A DNA stretch of 64,000 nt from Bradyrhizobium manausense. Lineage in GTDB: Bacteria > Pseudomonadota > Alphaproteobacteria > Rhizobiales > Xanthobacteraceae. The notes under the pieces were generated by a model. The model had not been told where the DNA came from. It saw nothing but the letters and a program-made list of their open reading frames with translations, and searched no databases. Positions 8,781 to 16,552 of this stretch are shown here, piece by piece (position 1 is the stretch's first letter; each line of letters opens with the position of its first letter). The translations under genes were made by a program, and so were the position numbers. The stretch spans positions 1-64,000 of the forward strand of contig NZ_JAFCKB010000001.1 in NCBI RefSeq assembly GCF_018130615.1, in the 5' to 3' direction.

Positions 8781-9102
8781 CGTCGTGAATCACTGGCTCG
8801 CTGCCGTCGCGGAAGATTGGTCGGACCGCGCCGGTGACAGGTTCAAGCTATCGCCGGTCTGGGGGCTTCCGTCGCGGGACAAGAAACTCGAAAACAACCC
8901 CATGCACAGTAGCCAACCTATGTCAGAACAAGGACTCTTGCCAACAATTGCGGAATTACAGAAATTTCGCTTGTTCCGTCGGGCAAAACAGGTGCATGAT
9001 GGCATCATGGCAGGAGGTCGGTCGGCAGGGTTTTGGCCCAACTCTCTTGAAGGCGTTTGGTGCGCGTTGTTGTGCACTGTCACCGCAACATCCAGCATCC
9101 GC
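8781..9102. other. Intergenic region without a convincing gene
   Basis: These 322 bp separate the DUF2157 start from the end of the flavoenzyme gene. Open frames exist on both strands but none has protein-like composition or a recognisable domain. The only distinct element is the 24-bp string at 8889-8912, which recurs at 35752-35775. The DUF2157 promoter should lie near the left edge. Confidence 0.6.
8889..8912 (+). repeat. Dispersed 24-bp intergenic motif, copy 1
   Basis: The 24-base string beginning cgaaaacaacc and ending tgcacagtag is identical to 35752-35775 and lies in the same orientation. Both copies are intergenic. From memory, similar strings are common between Bradyrhizobium genes, but I cannot verify that here. 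Confidence 0.8.
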
Positions 9103-10242
9103 TCAGGCGAATTGAGAATATCGGGACAGCTGGAAGAAGGGTTCTGCTTCGTAGGACGGATCGGTGGCGAGGCGAGCAAGCCTTTGTCCGATGGCGGGCG
9201 CGAACTTCGCACCATGGCCTGAACACGCGGAGCAGACGATCAGGCGGGACTCCGGCCAGCGATCGATGATGAATTCCTCGCCCGCATCGGGCAGGCGGTC
9301 GGCGGGCGCGGTGTTGGTGTAGAGGCAGACGTCGCGATCGATGATGGGCCCGGCCGCGCCCGGGACGAGGGCGGCCAACGCTTCGCTCACGGAGCGGAGT
9401 TCGGCATCGGTGGCGTGCGGACCCCAATCGTCGGGGCCGACCACGGGCCCGTGGTTGTGAGGCGCAGCTTTGACGCCGCGCTGTTCGAAGTCCGGAAAGC
9501 CGTAGACCACGTCGTTCGGACCTCGGTCCAGAATGAAGATCGGGAAACGACCTGAAACCACAGTGTCGGGGCTAGCAGGCTCGAACCAGCCGACCGCCTG
9601 TCGGGTCACGTTGAGCAGCGCGTTGAGTTGCGGGAGGGCGCGGCCGAGCCATGGGCCCAGCGCCAGTATAGCGCGCTCGGCGAAGAACTCCTCGTTGGCC
9701 GTGCGGATCGACACGCCGTCCCGGCGCGGCGTGAAGCTCGCGCGTTCCGGAATCACGCGCTCGCCGGCGCGTGAGCGCATCAGTTTCATGACGACAGCGG
9801 TCCGCAGGATCGCGCCGCCGTCCTGGACGACGACGTCCCAATCGTCGGGCAGGTTGAAAGCCGGAAATTCCTTGTTCGCGACAGCAGCGGTCATCTTCGG
9901 ATCCGGGCGCCCTTTCGCGATCGCGGCCGCGCGCGAGGACGCCACCATGGCGGAGCCGGGGAGGCCGGCCTCCAAAATAGGGGTTTCCGTCAGAACCGTT
10001 TGACCGCTTTCGGTTTGCAGCCGGATCCAGCCGGCATGAGCCTCGTCGCTCAGGCTGGTGTAGTTGGGGTTTTCAAAATTGAAGCGACGGAAAATTCGAC
10101 ATGAACCATGTGACGAGCCTCGATCCGAACCTGCTGCGATCGGGTCGAAGCCGAGCGCATCGACGCCGGCATCCAGCAATGCGCCCAGCGCTGCTCCGCC
10201 CATGAGCCCCAGACCCAGCACGGCGACTTCGCATTTTCGCAT
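9103..10242 (-). CDS. FAD-dependent amine oxidase of the monomeric sarcosine oxidase / N-methyltryptophan oxidase family
   Basis: This 379-residue protein opens with a Rossmann dinucleotide motif, GLGLMGG at residues 10-16, followed by GSSHGSCRIFRRF, a hallmark of the sarcosine oxidase family. Near the C-terminus CLYTNT carries the cysteine that binds FAD covalently in this family, and HGAKFAPAIG follows. The likely reaction is oxidation of a secondary or N-methyl amino acid, giving hydrogen peroxide; the actual substrate cannot be told. The ATG is preceded by CGAGG. No partner genes of amine catabolism are adjacent. Confidence 0.82.
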   Translation of the reverse strand: MRKCEVAVLGLGLMGGAALGALLDAGVDALGFDPIAAGSDRGSSHGSCRIFRRFNFENPNYTSLSDEAHAGWIRLQTESGQTVLTETPILEAGLPGSAMVASSRAAAIAKGRPDPKMTAAVANKEFPAFNLPDDWDVVVQDGGAILRTAVVMKLMRSRAGERVIPERASFTPRRDGVSIRTANEEFFAERAILALGPWLGRALPQLNALLNVTRQAVGWFEPASPDTVVSGRFPIFILDRGPNDVVYGFPDFEQRGVKAAPHNHGPVVGPDDWGPHATDAELRSVSEALAALVPGAAGPIIDRDVCLYTNTAPADRLPDAGEEFIIDRWPESRLIVCSACSGHGAKFAPAIGQRLARLATDPSYEAEPFFQLSRYSQFA

Positions 10243-10599
10243 GAAGGCCTCGCGAGCGATGCTATGACGCGTCGATCATCCTGATGAATTCGCGGGTTTA
10301 CAAGGGCTGCGGGAGGCGATTGCGGCCGGCATCGACAACGCACTATCAGATCAATGGGGCCGCGTCAGCGCCATCAGGACCGTCCCTGTCATCTCGGCCT
10401 GCTCGCGGCAACCGAGCTCGCGCACGATCGAGCCCTGGAGTTACTCAAGGGCGACTAAGCGTACACTCATAAAGCCGCCCGCCGAACGACCTACACATTG
10501 CTATTATAGCAATCGCGCGAGCCCCCCTGATTTCTGTGCAAAGCGGGTACAGGAGAAAAAGTCCATGGGTAAGTTCGCATATTGTTCTATAACGCGCGG
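10243..10599. other. Intergenic region upstream of the short-Argonaute operon
   Basis: This 357-bp stretch has no supported gene. It becomes AT-richer towards the right, and holds the palindrome at 10498-10512, an AGGAG ribosome-binding site at 10551-10555 and an ATG at 10565 that opens a 16-codon frame ending at 10615. The operon promoter is expected here, but no clear -35/-10 pair is visible. Confidence 0.5.
10498..10512. promoter_or_regulatory. Perfect palindrome upstream of the short-Argonaute operon, candidate operator
   Basis: TTGCTAT-T-ATAGCAA is a perfect 7-bp inverted repeat about a single central base. It lies about 90 bp upstream of the nuclease start. TATTAT inside it could serve as a -10 hexamer, in which case a bound protein would block transcription. 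No regulator gene is adjacent. Confidence 0.45.
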
Positions 10600-11925
10600 A
10601 TGGCAAAAACCATAACTCCGAATCAGCTGCTTGGGCAGATTGGCGAGACTGCCGTTCAATTGCGGTTCCTCACCATGGGCTTCCAGTTCGATGTGCGCTC
10701 GCGCCTCGAAACTGGGATCGACGGAATCGCCGAGGTAATGATCGAAGGCCAGCCAACCGCCAGAATGATCGCGGTGCAGGTGAAAGCGACGGAGGCTGGC
10801 ATCTACACGGGCGAGGATGCCAGTGGCTTTACTTATCTGCTGCGCACCGAAGACCTAGCTTACTGGCGCGGCTCGAACCTGCCCATCATCATTGTCCTCT
10901 TTCGCAGGAGCGACGACACCTATTTCTGGAAGGAAGTCTCGACTGGGACAGGCCCGGGCGAACGGCGGCTAAGCTTCGACAAGAAGCTAGACGTGCTAGA
11001 CCCTAAGGCGGTCGATCGGCTCGCCGCTCTTACCATTCCCAAGGCAGGCTTTGGCTACTACGTTCCGCCACTCGGAGGCGGCGAAGAAGCGCTGGTGAAC
11101 ATTCTTCCGGTCAGCCTGCCCGATGAAGTGTTCGTAGCGACAACGCCCCACACTGCAAAGCAGGCGACTGCGATCCTCCTCGACGCCGGGCAGCCTGCGC
11201 GCTTCGATTGGGTCATCAAGGGCAGCTCCTTCTGGTCCTTCCATGACCCTCGTACTTCGTCGTGCGAGCAGATCGTCGATCCAGATCAGGTGGAAGCGAT
11301 CGAGGTCAGACACTTGGCCTTCCATGATGACCTCGACGAGCGGAATAACTTCGCTTTCCTTCTCAATCTTACGCTTCGTCATCAATTGCGAAGCGATTTG
11401 GAATGGGACAAAGAAGGACGGCTTCTCTTTTTTAGAGCACGAGTCGAAAACGAATCACGCACATTCCACTATCAATCGGCGAAAAAGAAGGCTGAAGCGG
11501 ACGTCGTTAACGTTGTGCGCAGCAAGACGGACGCGAACCGCGTTGAGTTCGTGCGGCACCACGCCTTCGTACCTCGATTTGAACTCCTGTACGACCAGTG
11601 GTTCTTGGTGATCAATCCGACTTACTACTTCACCACCAACGGGTTCATTCCGCACTCGTATCCTGGTGCGCTGCTGGCTGGAAAGAAGCGGTTGGATAAG
11701 AGTGCATCACTGCGCGGACAGGTGATCATGTGGCACCGCTTGCTCACGGAGGAAGAGCGCAAAGCGGACGATTTGTTCGCAGTTGCCGCCGCTGATCCAC
11801 GCCTCACATTCGGCGAGCCTCCGAGCGTTGAGCTCCCGAAAAAGGTGCCCGAGGATGTGTGGGGCACCCCGAAGAAATCGAGCGAGGACGTGGACCCCGA
11901 TCAAGAACTGCTGAGGTTCGAATGA
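10600..11925 (+). CDS. DUF4365 nuclease-APAZ protein, effector subunit of a SPARDA-type short Argonaute system
   Basis: This 441-residue protein starts with a DUF4365 restriction-endonuclease-like domain (about residues 5-150). From the ATG at 10600 the candidate active-site residues are E16, D41 in GIDG, and Q60-V-K62, a PD-(D/E)xK-type arrangement. Residues about 190-410 resemble the APAZ region, which corresponds to the N and linker parts of long Argonautes; [19 protein letters not shown] is the clearest block. In SPARDA systems such a protein pairs with a short Argonaute and degrades nucleic acid non-specifically when the guide finds invader DNA. A TTG at 10582 would add six residues. The strong AGGAG at 10551-10555 is better spaced for the short frame at 10565 than for this start, so leader-coupled translation is possible. 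Confidence 0.85.
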   Translation: MAKTITPNQLLGQIGETAVQLRFLTMGFQFDVRSRLETGIDGIAEVMIEGQPTARMIAVQVKATEAGIYTGEDASGFTYLLRTEDLAYWRGSNLPIIIVLFRRSDDTYFWKEVSTGTGPGERRLSFDKKLDVLDPKAVDRLAALTIPKAGFGYYVPPLGGGEEALVNILPVSLPDEVFVATTPHTAKQATAILLDAGQPARFDWVIKGSSFWSFHDPRTSSCEQIVDPDQVEAIEVRHLAFHDDLDERNNFAFLLNLTLRHQLRSDLEWDKEGRLLFFRARVENESRTFHYQSAKKKAEADVVNVVRSKTDANRVEFVRHHAFVPRFELLYDQWFLVINPTYYFTTNGFIPHSYPGALLAGKKRLDKSASLRGQVIMWHRLLTEEERKADDLFAVAAADPRLTFGEPPSVELPKKVPEDVWGTPKKSSEDVDPDQELLRFE

Positions 11926-13376
11926 AGTTCGAGACCAGAATCTTCGATGAACCGCTTCTCGAGTTTGGCGGCCAGCACTGCCATCCCGATCCACGCCTCG
12001 GTTTGTTCGAGGCGGGGCCGCTACAGACGCCGCTTGGTGATGCCATCAAAATCGCCGTCATAGGAAATGCGAAGACCGTCGAGGACGCCCGCGACTTCCT
12101 TCAAGCTGCTGGGGCAGGATTCGTCGGAAAATCGGAGAAACATCCAAATTTACATCCGCCGTTTCCGGGGCTTGGAAACCAGAATCCTTTCCGCTGCCGG
12201 TTCGAGATTCCGGATGGCGCGGGTGCCGCGATCCCGCAGGCGCGCATCGAACGCATCAGGAAAGAACCTCATCACGGCAAAGCAGTCGAGATGGCAGTCG
12301 AAGAAATTATTGAGCAGTTGCAGGCGATCGAGGAGGGCAGTTCAAGGCCAGACGTTGCCATCATTGCATTACCGGTTGAGCTGATTGAGCGCGTCTGGAA
12401 CGCCAAGGTCGATTCCGACGCGACGATGGAGGAGGAAGATAGCTCGGGTTCGGATGCCCCCAATTTCCGCGGCATGCTCAAAGCTAAGGCGATGCACTTT
12501 CGCTTCCCCATTCAGATCGTCTGGGAAGACGTGCTCGACGAACGCGCCGTCATCCCCTTGAAGATCAAGGAGAGCAGCGCCCGACAAATTCAGGACCAAG
12601 CCAGTCGTACGTGGAATCTTCTGACCACGCTCTACTACAAGGGATCTGGGCGCGTGCCGTGGCGGCGGGCGCCTCAAGAGGGAGAGTTTTCAGCCTGCTA
12701 CATCGGGGTAAGCTTCTATCGCGAGGCCGGTGGACAACAACTCTTCACAAGTGCAGCCCAGATGTTCGATGAACGCGGAAGAGGCTTCATCCTTAAGGGT
12801 AAGGGCGCGCAGACGGAAAGTCGTGGCAGACATCCCTATTTGACACAGAACGATGCAAAGACTTTGATTGCCGATGCTCTTGCTGCCTACAAGAAGCACC
12901 ACATGAATTTTCCGGCGCGCGTCATAGTGCTGAAAACATCTCGCTTCCGCGACGAAGAAGCCGACGGGATATTTGAAGCGCTTGATGAGGTCGGCACCGA
13001 GCTGCGCGATCTCGTATGGGTGCAGGAATCGTCGTTCGTGAAGGTGTTCAGGGACGGCAATTATCCTGTCATGCGCGGCACGTTCTTGGAGCTTGACGGG
13101 AAAGGCTTGCTCTACACCAACGGCAGCATTCCCTACTACGGGACATACCCCGGCATGTATGATCCGAAACCGCTACTGATCTGTCCCTACAAAACCAGCG
13201 ATAGTACGGTCGCTCAGATTGCCAACGAGATATTCGGTCTCACGAAAATCAATTGGAACTCTACACAGATGAACCAGAAGCTGCCGATCCCCATTCGTGC
13301 AGCACGCAAAGTAGGCGAGGTCCTTAAGTACATCACTGATGAGAAAGTGAGCTCTGACTATCGCAGGTACATTTGA
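11922..13376 (+). CDS. Short prokaryotic Argonaute (MID-PIWI), catalytically inactive
   Basis: This 484-residue protein shows the PIWI signature near its end: [10 protein letters not shown] at about 333-342, [19 protein letters not shown] at 401-419, and LTKINWNS at 440-447 followed by [16 protein letters not shown]. The position of the first catalytic aspartate reads YIGVSF (260-265), so the slicer tetrad is broken, as in all short Argonautes. There are no N or PAZ domains; these functions are supplied by the APAZ of the upstream partner. The MID region lies roughly at 145-245. The ATG at 11922 overlaps the partner stop as ATGA, implying coupled, stoichiometric synthesis. An in-frame ATG at 11859 lies inside the partner gene and is less likely. 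The role is guide-directed recognition of invader DNA to activate the nuclease. Confidence 0.9.
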   Translation: MKFETRIFDEPLLEFGGQHCHPDPRLGLFEAGPLQTPLGDAIKIAVIGNAKTVEDARDFLQAAGAGFVGKSEKHPNLHPPFPGLGNQNPFRCRFEIPDGAGAAIPQARIERIRKEPHHGKAVEMAVEEIIEQLQAIEEGSSRPDVAIIALPVELIERVWNAKVDSDATMEEEDSSGSDAPNFRGMLKAKAMHFRFPIQIVWEDVLDERAVIPLKIKESSARQIQDQASRTWNLLTTLYYKGSGRVPWRRAPQEGEFSACYIGVSFYREAGGQQLFTSAAQMFDERGRGFILKGKGAQTESRGRHPYLTQNDAKTLIADALAAYKKHHMNFPARVIVLKTSRFRDEEADGIFEALDEVGTELRDLVWVQESSFVKVFRDGNYPVMRGTFLELDGKGLLYTNGSIPYYGTYPGMYDPKPLLICPYKTSDSTVAQIANEIFGLTKINWNSTQMNQKLPIPIRAARKVGEVLKYITDEKVSSDYRRYI

Positions 13377-13682
13377 CTGCAACGTACCAGCGAGGCCGTC
13401 CTTTCGCTCTTTAAACATTCTGTGATCGCACGAGATCCCGGTACTCGTCGAACCCCGCGTCTGACAAAGTGGTGCGGTCGGTGCGTACGAGATACTTTGC
13501 AATCCGATCCGCTGTCACGTCGGCGGCGCCGTTGGTCAGATCGCGGTTAAATGCGGTTATCGCTGCTTGCGGTGGCGCCAGCTTGCCAGGATTGGGAATA
13601 AACCCGGCGGCAACACACCGACAGATTTCACCAAGCTCGACCACCGATCTGAATAATCGGAATGCTAAGCCCTGCCCGGGGA
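13377..13682. other. Intergenic region between convergent pAgo and HEPN-like genes
   Basis: This 306-bp stretch separates the ends of two convergent genes. A 77-codon minus-strand frame (13411-13644) exists, but it has no recognisable domain or convincing ribosome-binding site. No strong terminator hairpin is visible. Confidence 0.5.
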
Positions 13683-14435
13683 TCAGCTAATCTTTCGTGT
13701 CCAATATTTCAAAATGCCATTTGGCTCCTTCGGGTCTGCTGACGGGCTGCTCGTCGACTGCGTCTTGGAAGCCGGACGGTCGAATAGCGACTTCGGTTCG
13801 TACGTGACTGCGTGCGCATCGCAATGATTGTGCCATGAAGCATTTTTTTCGAGGTCGAACTCCATTTTCTTAGCGACCTGCGCGACCACTTCCTTTCTAA
13901 GGACGTTTGCACATTCTAGTGCGAGATCGGCGTCTCCAGGTGTAGCTCTTCCTCCCTCATGAGCGATCGCATTCCGCTTTGGGACGATGACTGCCACGAA
14001 GGTCTTCCAAAGTTGAGATCCGTCCGAAAGCTTCAGCTCATCCAGTTTGATATCGTACATGCCCAGGACGCTCGGCAGCAGATCGCGATCGGCCGCCTGC
14101 TTACGGCGTTGAAGAATGTGACGAGTTAGGATCTTGGCCCAGCTATCGGAGAGGAAGGCACCCTGCAGCAGCGGCTCAATCAGCATGTATCGCGTGATCA
14201 GTTCGATTGCCGTTACCGCGCCCAAGATTGCGAACTGCGGGAACCCGCCTTGTCGGGCGTAACGAGCTTGAGCGATTACGTCATCGAGTCGATTATCGAT
14301 GGCGTCTCCATAGATGCCCAAGAAGTCTCGAATAGGCTGTTGGGACAAATTCTTGATCGCGTTGTCGATGTCTTCCTGGCGACCGATTTCTTCCCAGTAT
14401 TCTTCCTCGTACCAATTGTCCGGATCTCTACTCAT
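13683..14435 (-). CDS. HEPN-like hypothetical protein
   Basis: This protein of about 250 residues starts with MSRDPDNWYEEE. A helical core at about residues 60-190 contains AVTAIELITRYML and ends in KRNAIAHEGG. The RNAIAH block matches the R-x4-H active site of HEPN ribonucleases, and the preceding acidic AIEL helix fits that fold. HEPN proteins are common toxins and defence effectors, so its place beside a short Argonaute operon is suggestive, but the two converge and need not act together. The C-terminal 60 residues are polar and probably disordered. GC content is lower than in core genes. The start is chosen where conserved-looking sequence begins; longer in-frame starts up to 14651 read unlike protein. 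Confidence 0.6.
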   Translation of the reverse strand: MSRDPDNWYEEEYWEEIGRQEDIDNAIKNLSQQPIRDFLGIYGDAIDNRLDDVIAQARYARQGGFPQFAILGAVTAIELITRYMLIEPLLQGAFLSDSWAKILTRHILQRRKQAADRDLLPSVLGMYDIKLDELKLSDGSQLWKTFVAVIVPKRNAIAHEGGRATPGDADLALECANVLRKEVVAQVAKKMEFDLEKNASWHNHCDAHAVTYEPKSLFDRPASKTQSTSSPSADPKEPNGILKYWTRKIS

Positions 14436-14807
14436 TTGGGGCCCGTTGAGTGGGGGACACGCGATGGTAACACGCCACGCTAGGTACAGCATGGACGATC
14501 GCTGGTTGTCACGGCGTTGTTCAGTTCGACGGCGATCGAGGATCGACCAACGAGCAAGGATCGATTTTGTGGGCATGTGGCTGAAACTGGGCATCGCGAC
14601 GTGGTTGGATTCTTCCGATTCTCCGCCGCTCCGACTTGGAGGGGCGGGCAAAACACCACGCGCTAGATCGGCACGCTATTATGTGCTCGCGCGCGGAGGA
14701 TGCCCTGTTCGTTAGATTTGGTGCTCCACAAAGGTGCTACACAGGACCGAAGCATGGCCCTGCGGAAAGCCTCATTTTGCTGGGGTTTGATGACCTTTTC
14801 GGTCAAA
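14436..14807. other. Intergenic region between HEPN-like gene and tRNA-Ser
   Basis: These 372 bp have no supported gene. A small hairpin (TGACC-TTTTC-GGTCA, 14791-14805) lies just past the tRNA 3' end and may act in 3' processing or termination. The stretch is a likely island border because it abuts the 3' end of a tRNA gene. Confidence 0.45.
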
Positions 14808-14897
14808 TGGCGGAGAGGGAGGGATTCGAACCCCCGATAGGCTTGCACCTATGCCGCATTTCGAGTGCGGTGCATTCAACCACTCTGCCACCTCTCC
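14808..14897 (-). tRNA. tRNA-Ser (anticodon CGA)
   Basis: On the minus strand a 90-nt tRNA begins GGAGAGGTGGCAGAGTGG and ends in an encoded CCA. The acceptor arm GGAGAGG pairs with CCTCTCC. The anticodon loop is CTCGAAA between CCGCA and TGCGG stems, giving anticodon CGA for UCG codons. A long variable arm and a GGTTCGAATC T-loop confirm a class II serine tRNA. Its 3' end faces the short-Argonaute and HEPN segment. Confidence 0.97.
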
Positions 14898-15206
14898 TGA
14901 AGGCGCCATATAGGAGCAGGGCCCCTGTGGTTGGGGGCGTTAATAGGCGAGGATGGCGGGCCAGACAAGGCGCGAAAGGGGAAAATCCGGTGGTTGTTTT
15001 GCCGGGTTTGGGCTGTTCTCGCCGCGTCGAAGACAATCGGCACCTTTTTCTGGGCTACCCCTCTCCCTAACCCTCCCCCACATCCGCCTTCGCCCGGAGG
15101 CGGGCTTCGGCGGACAAGAGCGGGGAGGGAACGCACCTCCCTTGTCGCGGCGAAATGAGACCAAATCTCATCATGCTCAAAGCACTTCCCAGCCAAAGGA
15201 ACTGCC
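14898..15206. other. Intergenic region with a GC-rich palindromic repeat
   Basis: This 309-bp stretch holds the tRNA-Ser promoter region near its left end and, at about 15076-15130, a degenerate copy of the repeat found twice at 16101-16377. No gene is supported. Confidence 0.6.
15076..15130 (-). repeat. Diverged copy of the 49-bp palindromic element
   Basis: The sequence from cacatccgccttcg to gacaagagcgggga shares the flanks and core of the elements at 16101-16149 and 16329-16377, with a few substitutions and a small change in the loop. It is an intergenic, REP-like element. Confidence 0.7.
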
Positions 15207-16070
15207 ATGGAGCACCTGACGATCCCGGCCAATGGCGCCAAATTCCATGTGGTGCGGGCAGGACAGGCAAAACCGCTGCTTTTGCTGCATGGTTGGCCGG
15301 AATATTGGCTGACCTGGGAGCCGGTGATCTCGCGGCTTTCGGACCGGTTCATGCTCATCGCACCCGATCTGCGCGGGTTCGGCGACAGCGACAAGCCGGA
15401 TGGCCCTTACGGGCCTGATGGCCATGCGGCCGACATGCTGGCCCTGATGGACGCCCTTGGCATCGCGCGATTCGCGGTGGTTGGCCATGACGTTGGCGGC
15501 GCGGTGATGCAGCCACTGGCCCGGCGGGCACCCGAGCGGCTGGCGGGATTGTTCTTCTTCGATTTCGTCTATCCCGGGATCGGGCCGCGGATGGCGGCGC
15601 CTGATCGGCTCAACCACATCTGGTATCAGTCCTTCCAGCAGATGGAGATGGCGCCGCGGCTTGTGGGCGCGAGCCGTGAGAGCTGCCGGCTCTATATCGC
15701 GCACTTCCTGAAGAATTGGGCGCATCGCCAGGACGCGTTCGACGACGTGCTCGACGTTTTCGGCGACACCTACTTCCGGGACTGCAATCTCGCCGGCGGC
15801 TTTGCGCATTATCGCGCGTCGCATGCCGGACGGGTTGCGATGATGAAGGGCGAGGCGCCGGTGCTGCCGCCGATCAAGGTGCCGACCTGCGTGCGCTGGG
15901 CCGAGCATGATCCGCTGTTTCCCTATGCCTGGACGGATCGGCTGGGCGAGACGTTTGCCGAGCTTGATCTCGCGATGTTTCCCGGCGTCGGACATTTTCC
16001 CCACCGCGAGGATTCAGATCGCGCGGCCGCGGAAATCGCGGCGTTCTTTCAGCGGATTGGCTGGAGCTGA
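15207..16070 (+). CDS. Alpha/beta hydrolase, epoxide hydrolase / haloalkane dehalogenase-like
   Basis: This 287-residue alpha/beta hydrolase has the oxyanion-side motif HGWPE near residue 29, an aspartate nucleophile in GHDVGG at D95, an acidic residue in WAEHDP near D235 and a catalytic histidine in GVGHFPH at H263. The Asp nucleophile and HGxP motif point to epoxide hydrolases or haloalkane dehalogenases and argue against serine esterases. The substrate is unknown. AAAGGA precedes the ATG at a normal distance. Confidence 0.85.
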   Translation: MEHLTIPANGAKFHVVRAGQAKPLLLLHGWPEYWLTWEPVISRLSDRFMLIAPDLRGFGDSDKPDGPYGPDGHAADMLALMDALGIARFAVVGHDVGGAVMQPLARRAPERLAGLFFFDFVYPGIGPRMAAPDRLNHIWYQSFQQMEMAPRLVGASRESCRLYIAHFLKNWAHRQDAFDDVLDVFGDTYFRDCNLAGGFAHYRASHAGRVAMMKGEAPVLPPIKVPTCVRWAEHDPLFPYAWTDRLGETFAELDLAMFPGVGHFPHREDSDRAAAEIAAFFQRIGWS

Positions 16071-16100
16071 ATTGGGGAAGATAGAATGGACGGCTTGCTC

Positions 16101-16149
16101 CGCCTCTCCCGCTCTTGTCCGCCGAAGCCTTGGCGAAGGCGGATGCGGG
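16101..16149 (+). repeat. 49-bp palindromic element, forward copy
   Basis: This sequence is the exact reverse complement of 16329-16377. It also contains its own hairpin, TCCGCC...GGCGGA, around the centre. Confidence 0.92.
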
Positions 16150-16328
16150 AGAGGTCGACACGCCCCGGGCGATGCGAAGCATCGTCCCGCGCGTGGCGGG
16201 TGAGGGTTCTTTCCTCTTGGGGATTGTCCCGTTGCGGAGAGACCCTCTCCCCAACCCTCTCCCGCAAGCGGGCGAGGGGGCCCAGCGCCGATGCCGCCGC
16301 ATCGTGCAACCATTATGCGATAGCCCTG

Positions 16329-16377
16329 CCCGCATCCGCCTTCGCCAAGGCTTCGGCGGACAAGAGCGGGAGAGGCG
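16329..16377 (-). repeat. 49-bp palindromic element, inverted copy
   Basis: This is a perfect inverted partner of 16101-16149 at a distance of 179 bp. The pair could fold into a long stem on the transcript of either convergent neighbour. Confidence 0.92.
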
Positions 16378-16552
16378 AAGCAAGAAAACGGGTGGGACCG
16401 CCAGACGCGGTAAACACTGGCGGTCCCGTGCCGCTCATCGAAATGCTGGCCAGGAAGGGCGGCTTCGCAGGCCTGCGTGAGGCGACGGTTCGACCCTAGC
16501 GTGCAGCCGCTGCGCCGCAACGCAATCCACTCCTTAACCTAACCAGTCAAGG

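Larger units (their letters stand above)
16071..16552. other. Repeat-filled intergenic region
   Basis: This 482-bp stretch between two convergent genes has no supported gene. It contains two copies of a 49-bp element in inverted orientation (16101-16149 and 16329-16377) and, between them, further GC-rich palindromic sequence such as gatgcgaagcatcgtcc and ctctccccaaccctctccc. It looks like a compound REP-type mosaic. Confidence 0.8.

Noticed and set aside
8770-9222. Plus-strand frame of 150 codons after the DUF2157 gene
   Set aside because: It overlaps the dispersed 24-bp motif and the flavoenzyme's 3' end, and its composition is not protein-like.
11859-11921. Upstream ATG for the short Argonaute
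   Set aside because: It lies inside the nuclease gene and adds 21 Arg-rich residues. The ATGA overlap at 11922 is a better start.
13411-13644. Minus-strand frame of 77 codons between pAgo and the HEPN-like gene
   Set aside because: It has no domain, no clear ribosome-binding site and no conserved context. It could be a decayed gene but cannot be supported.
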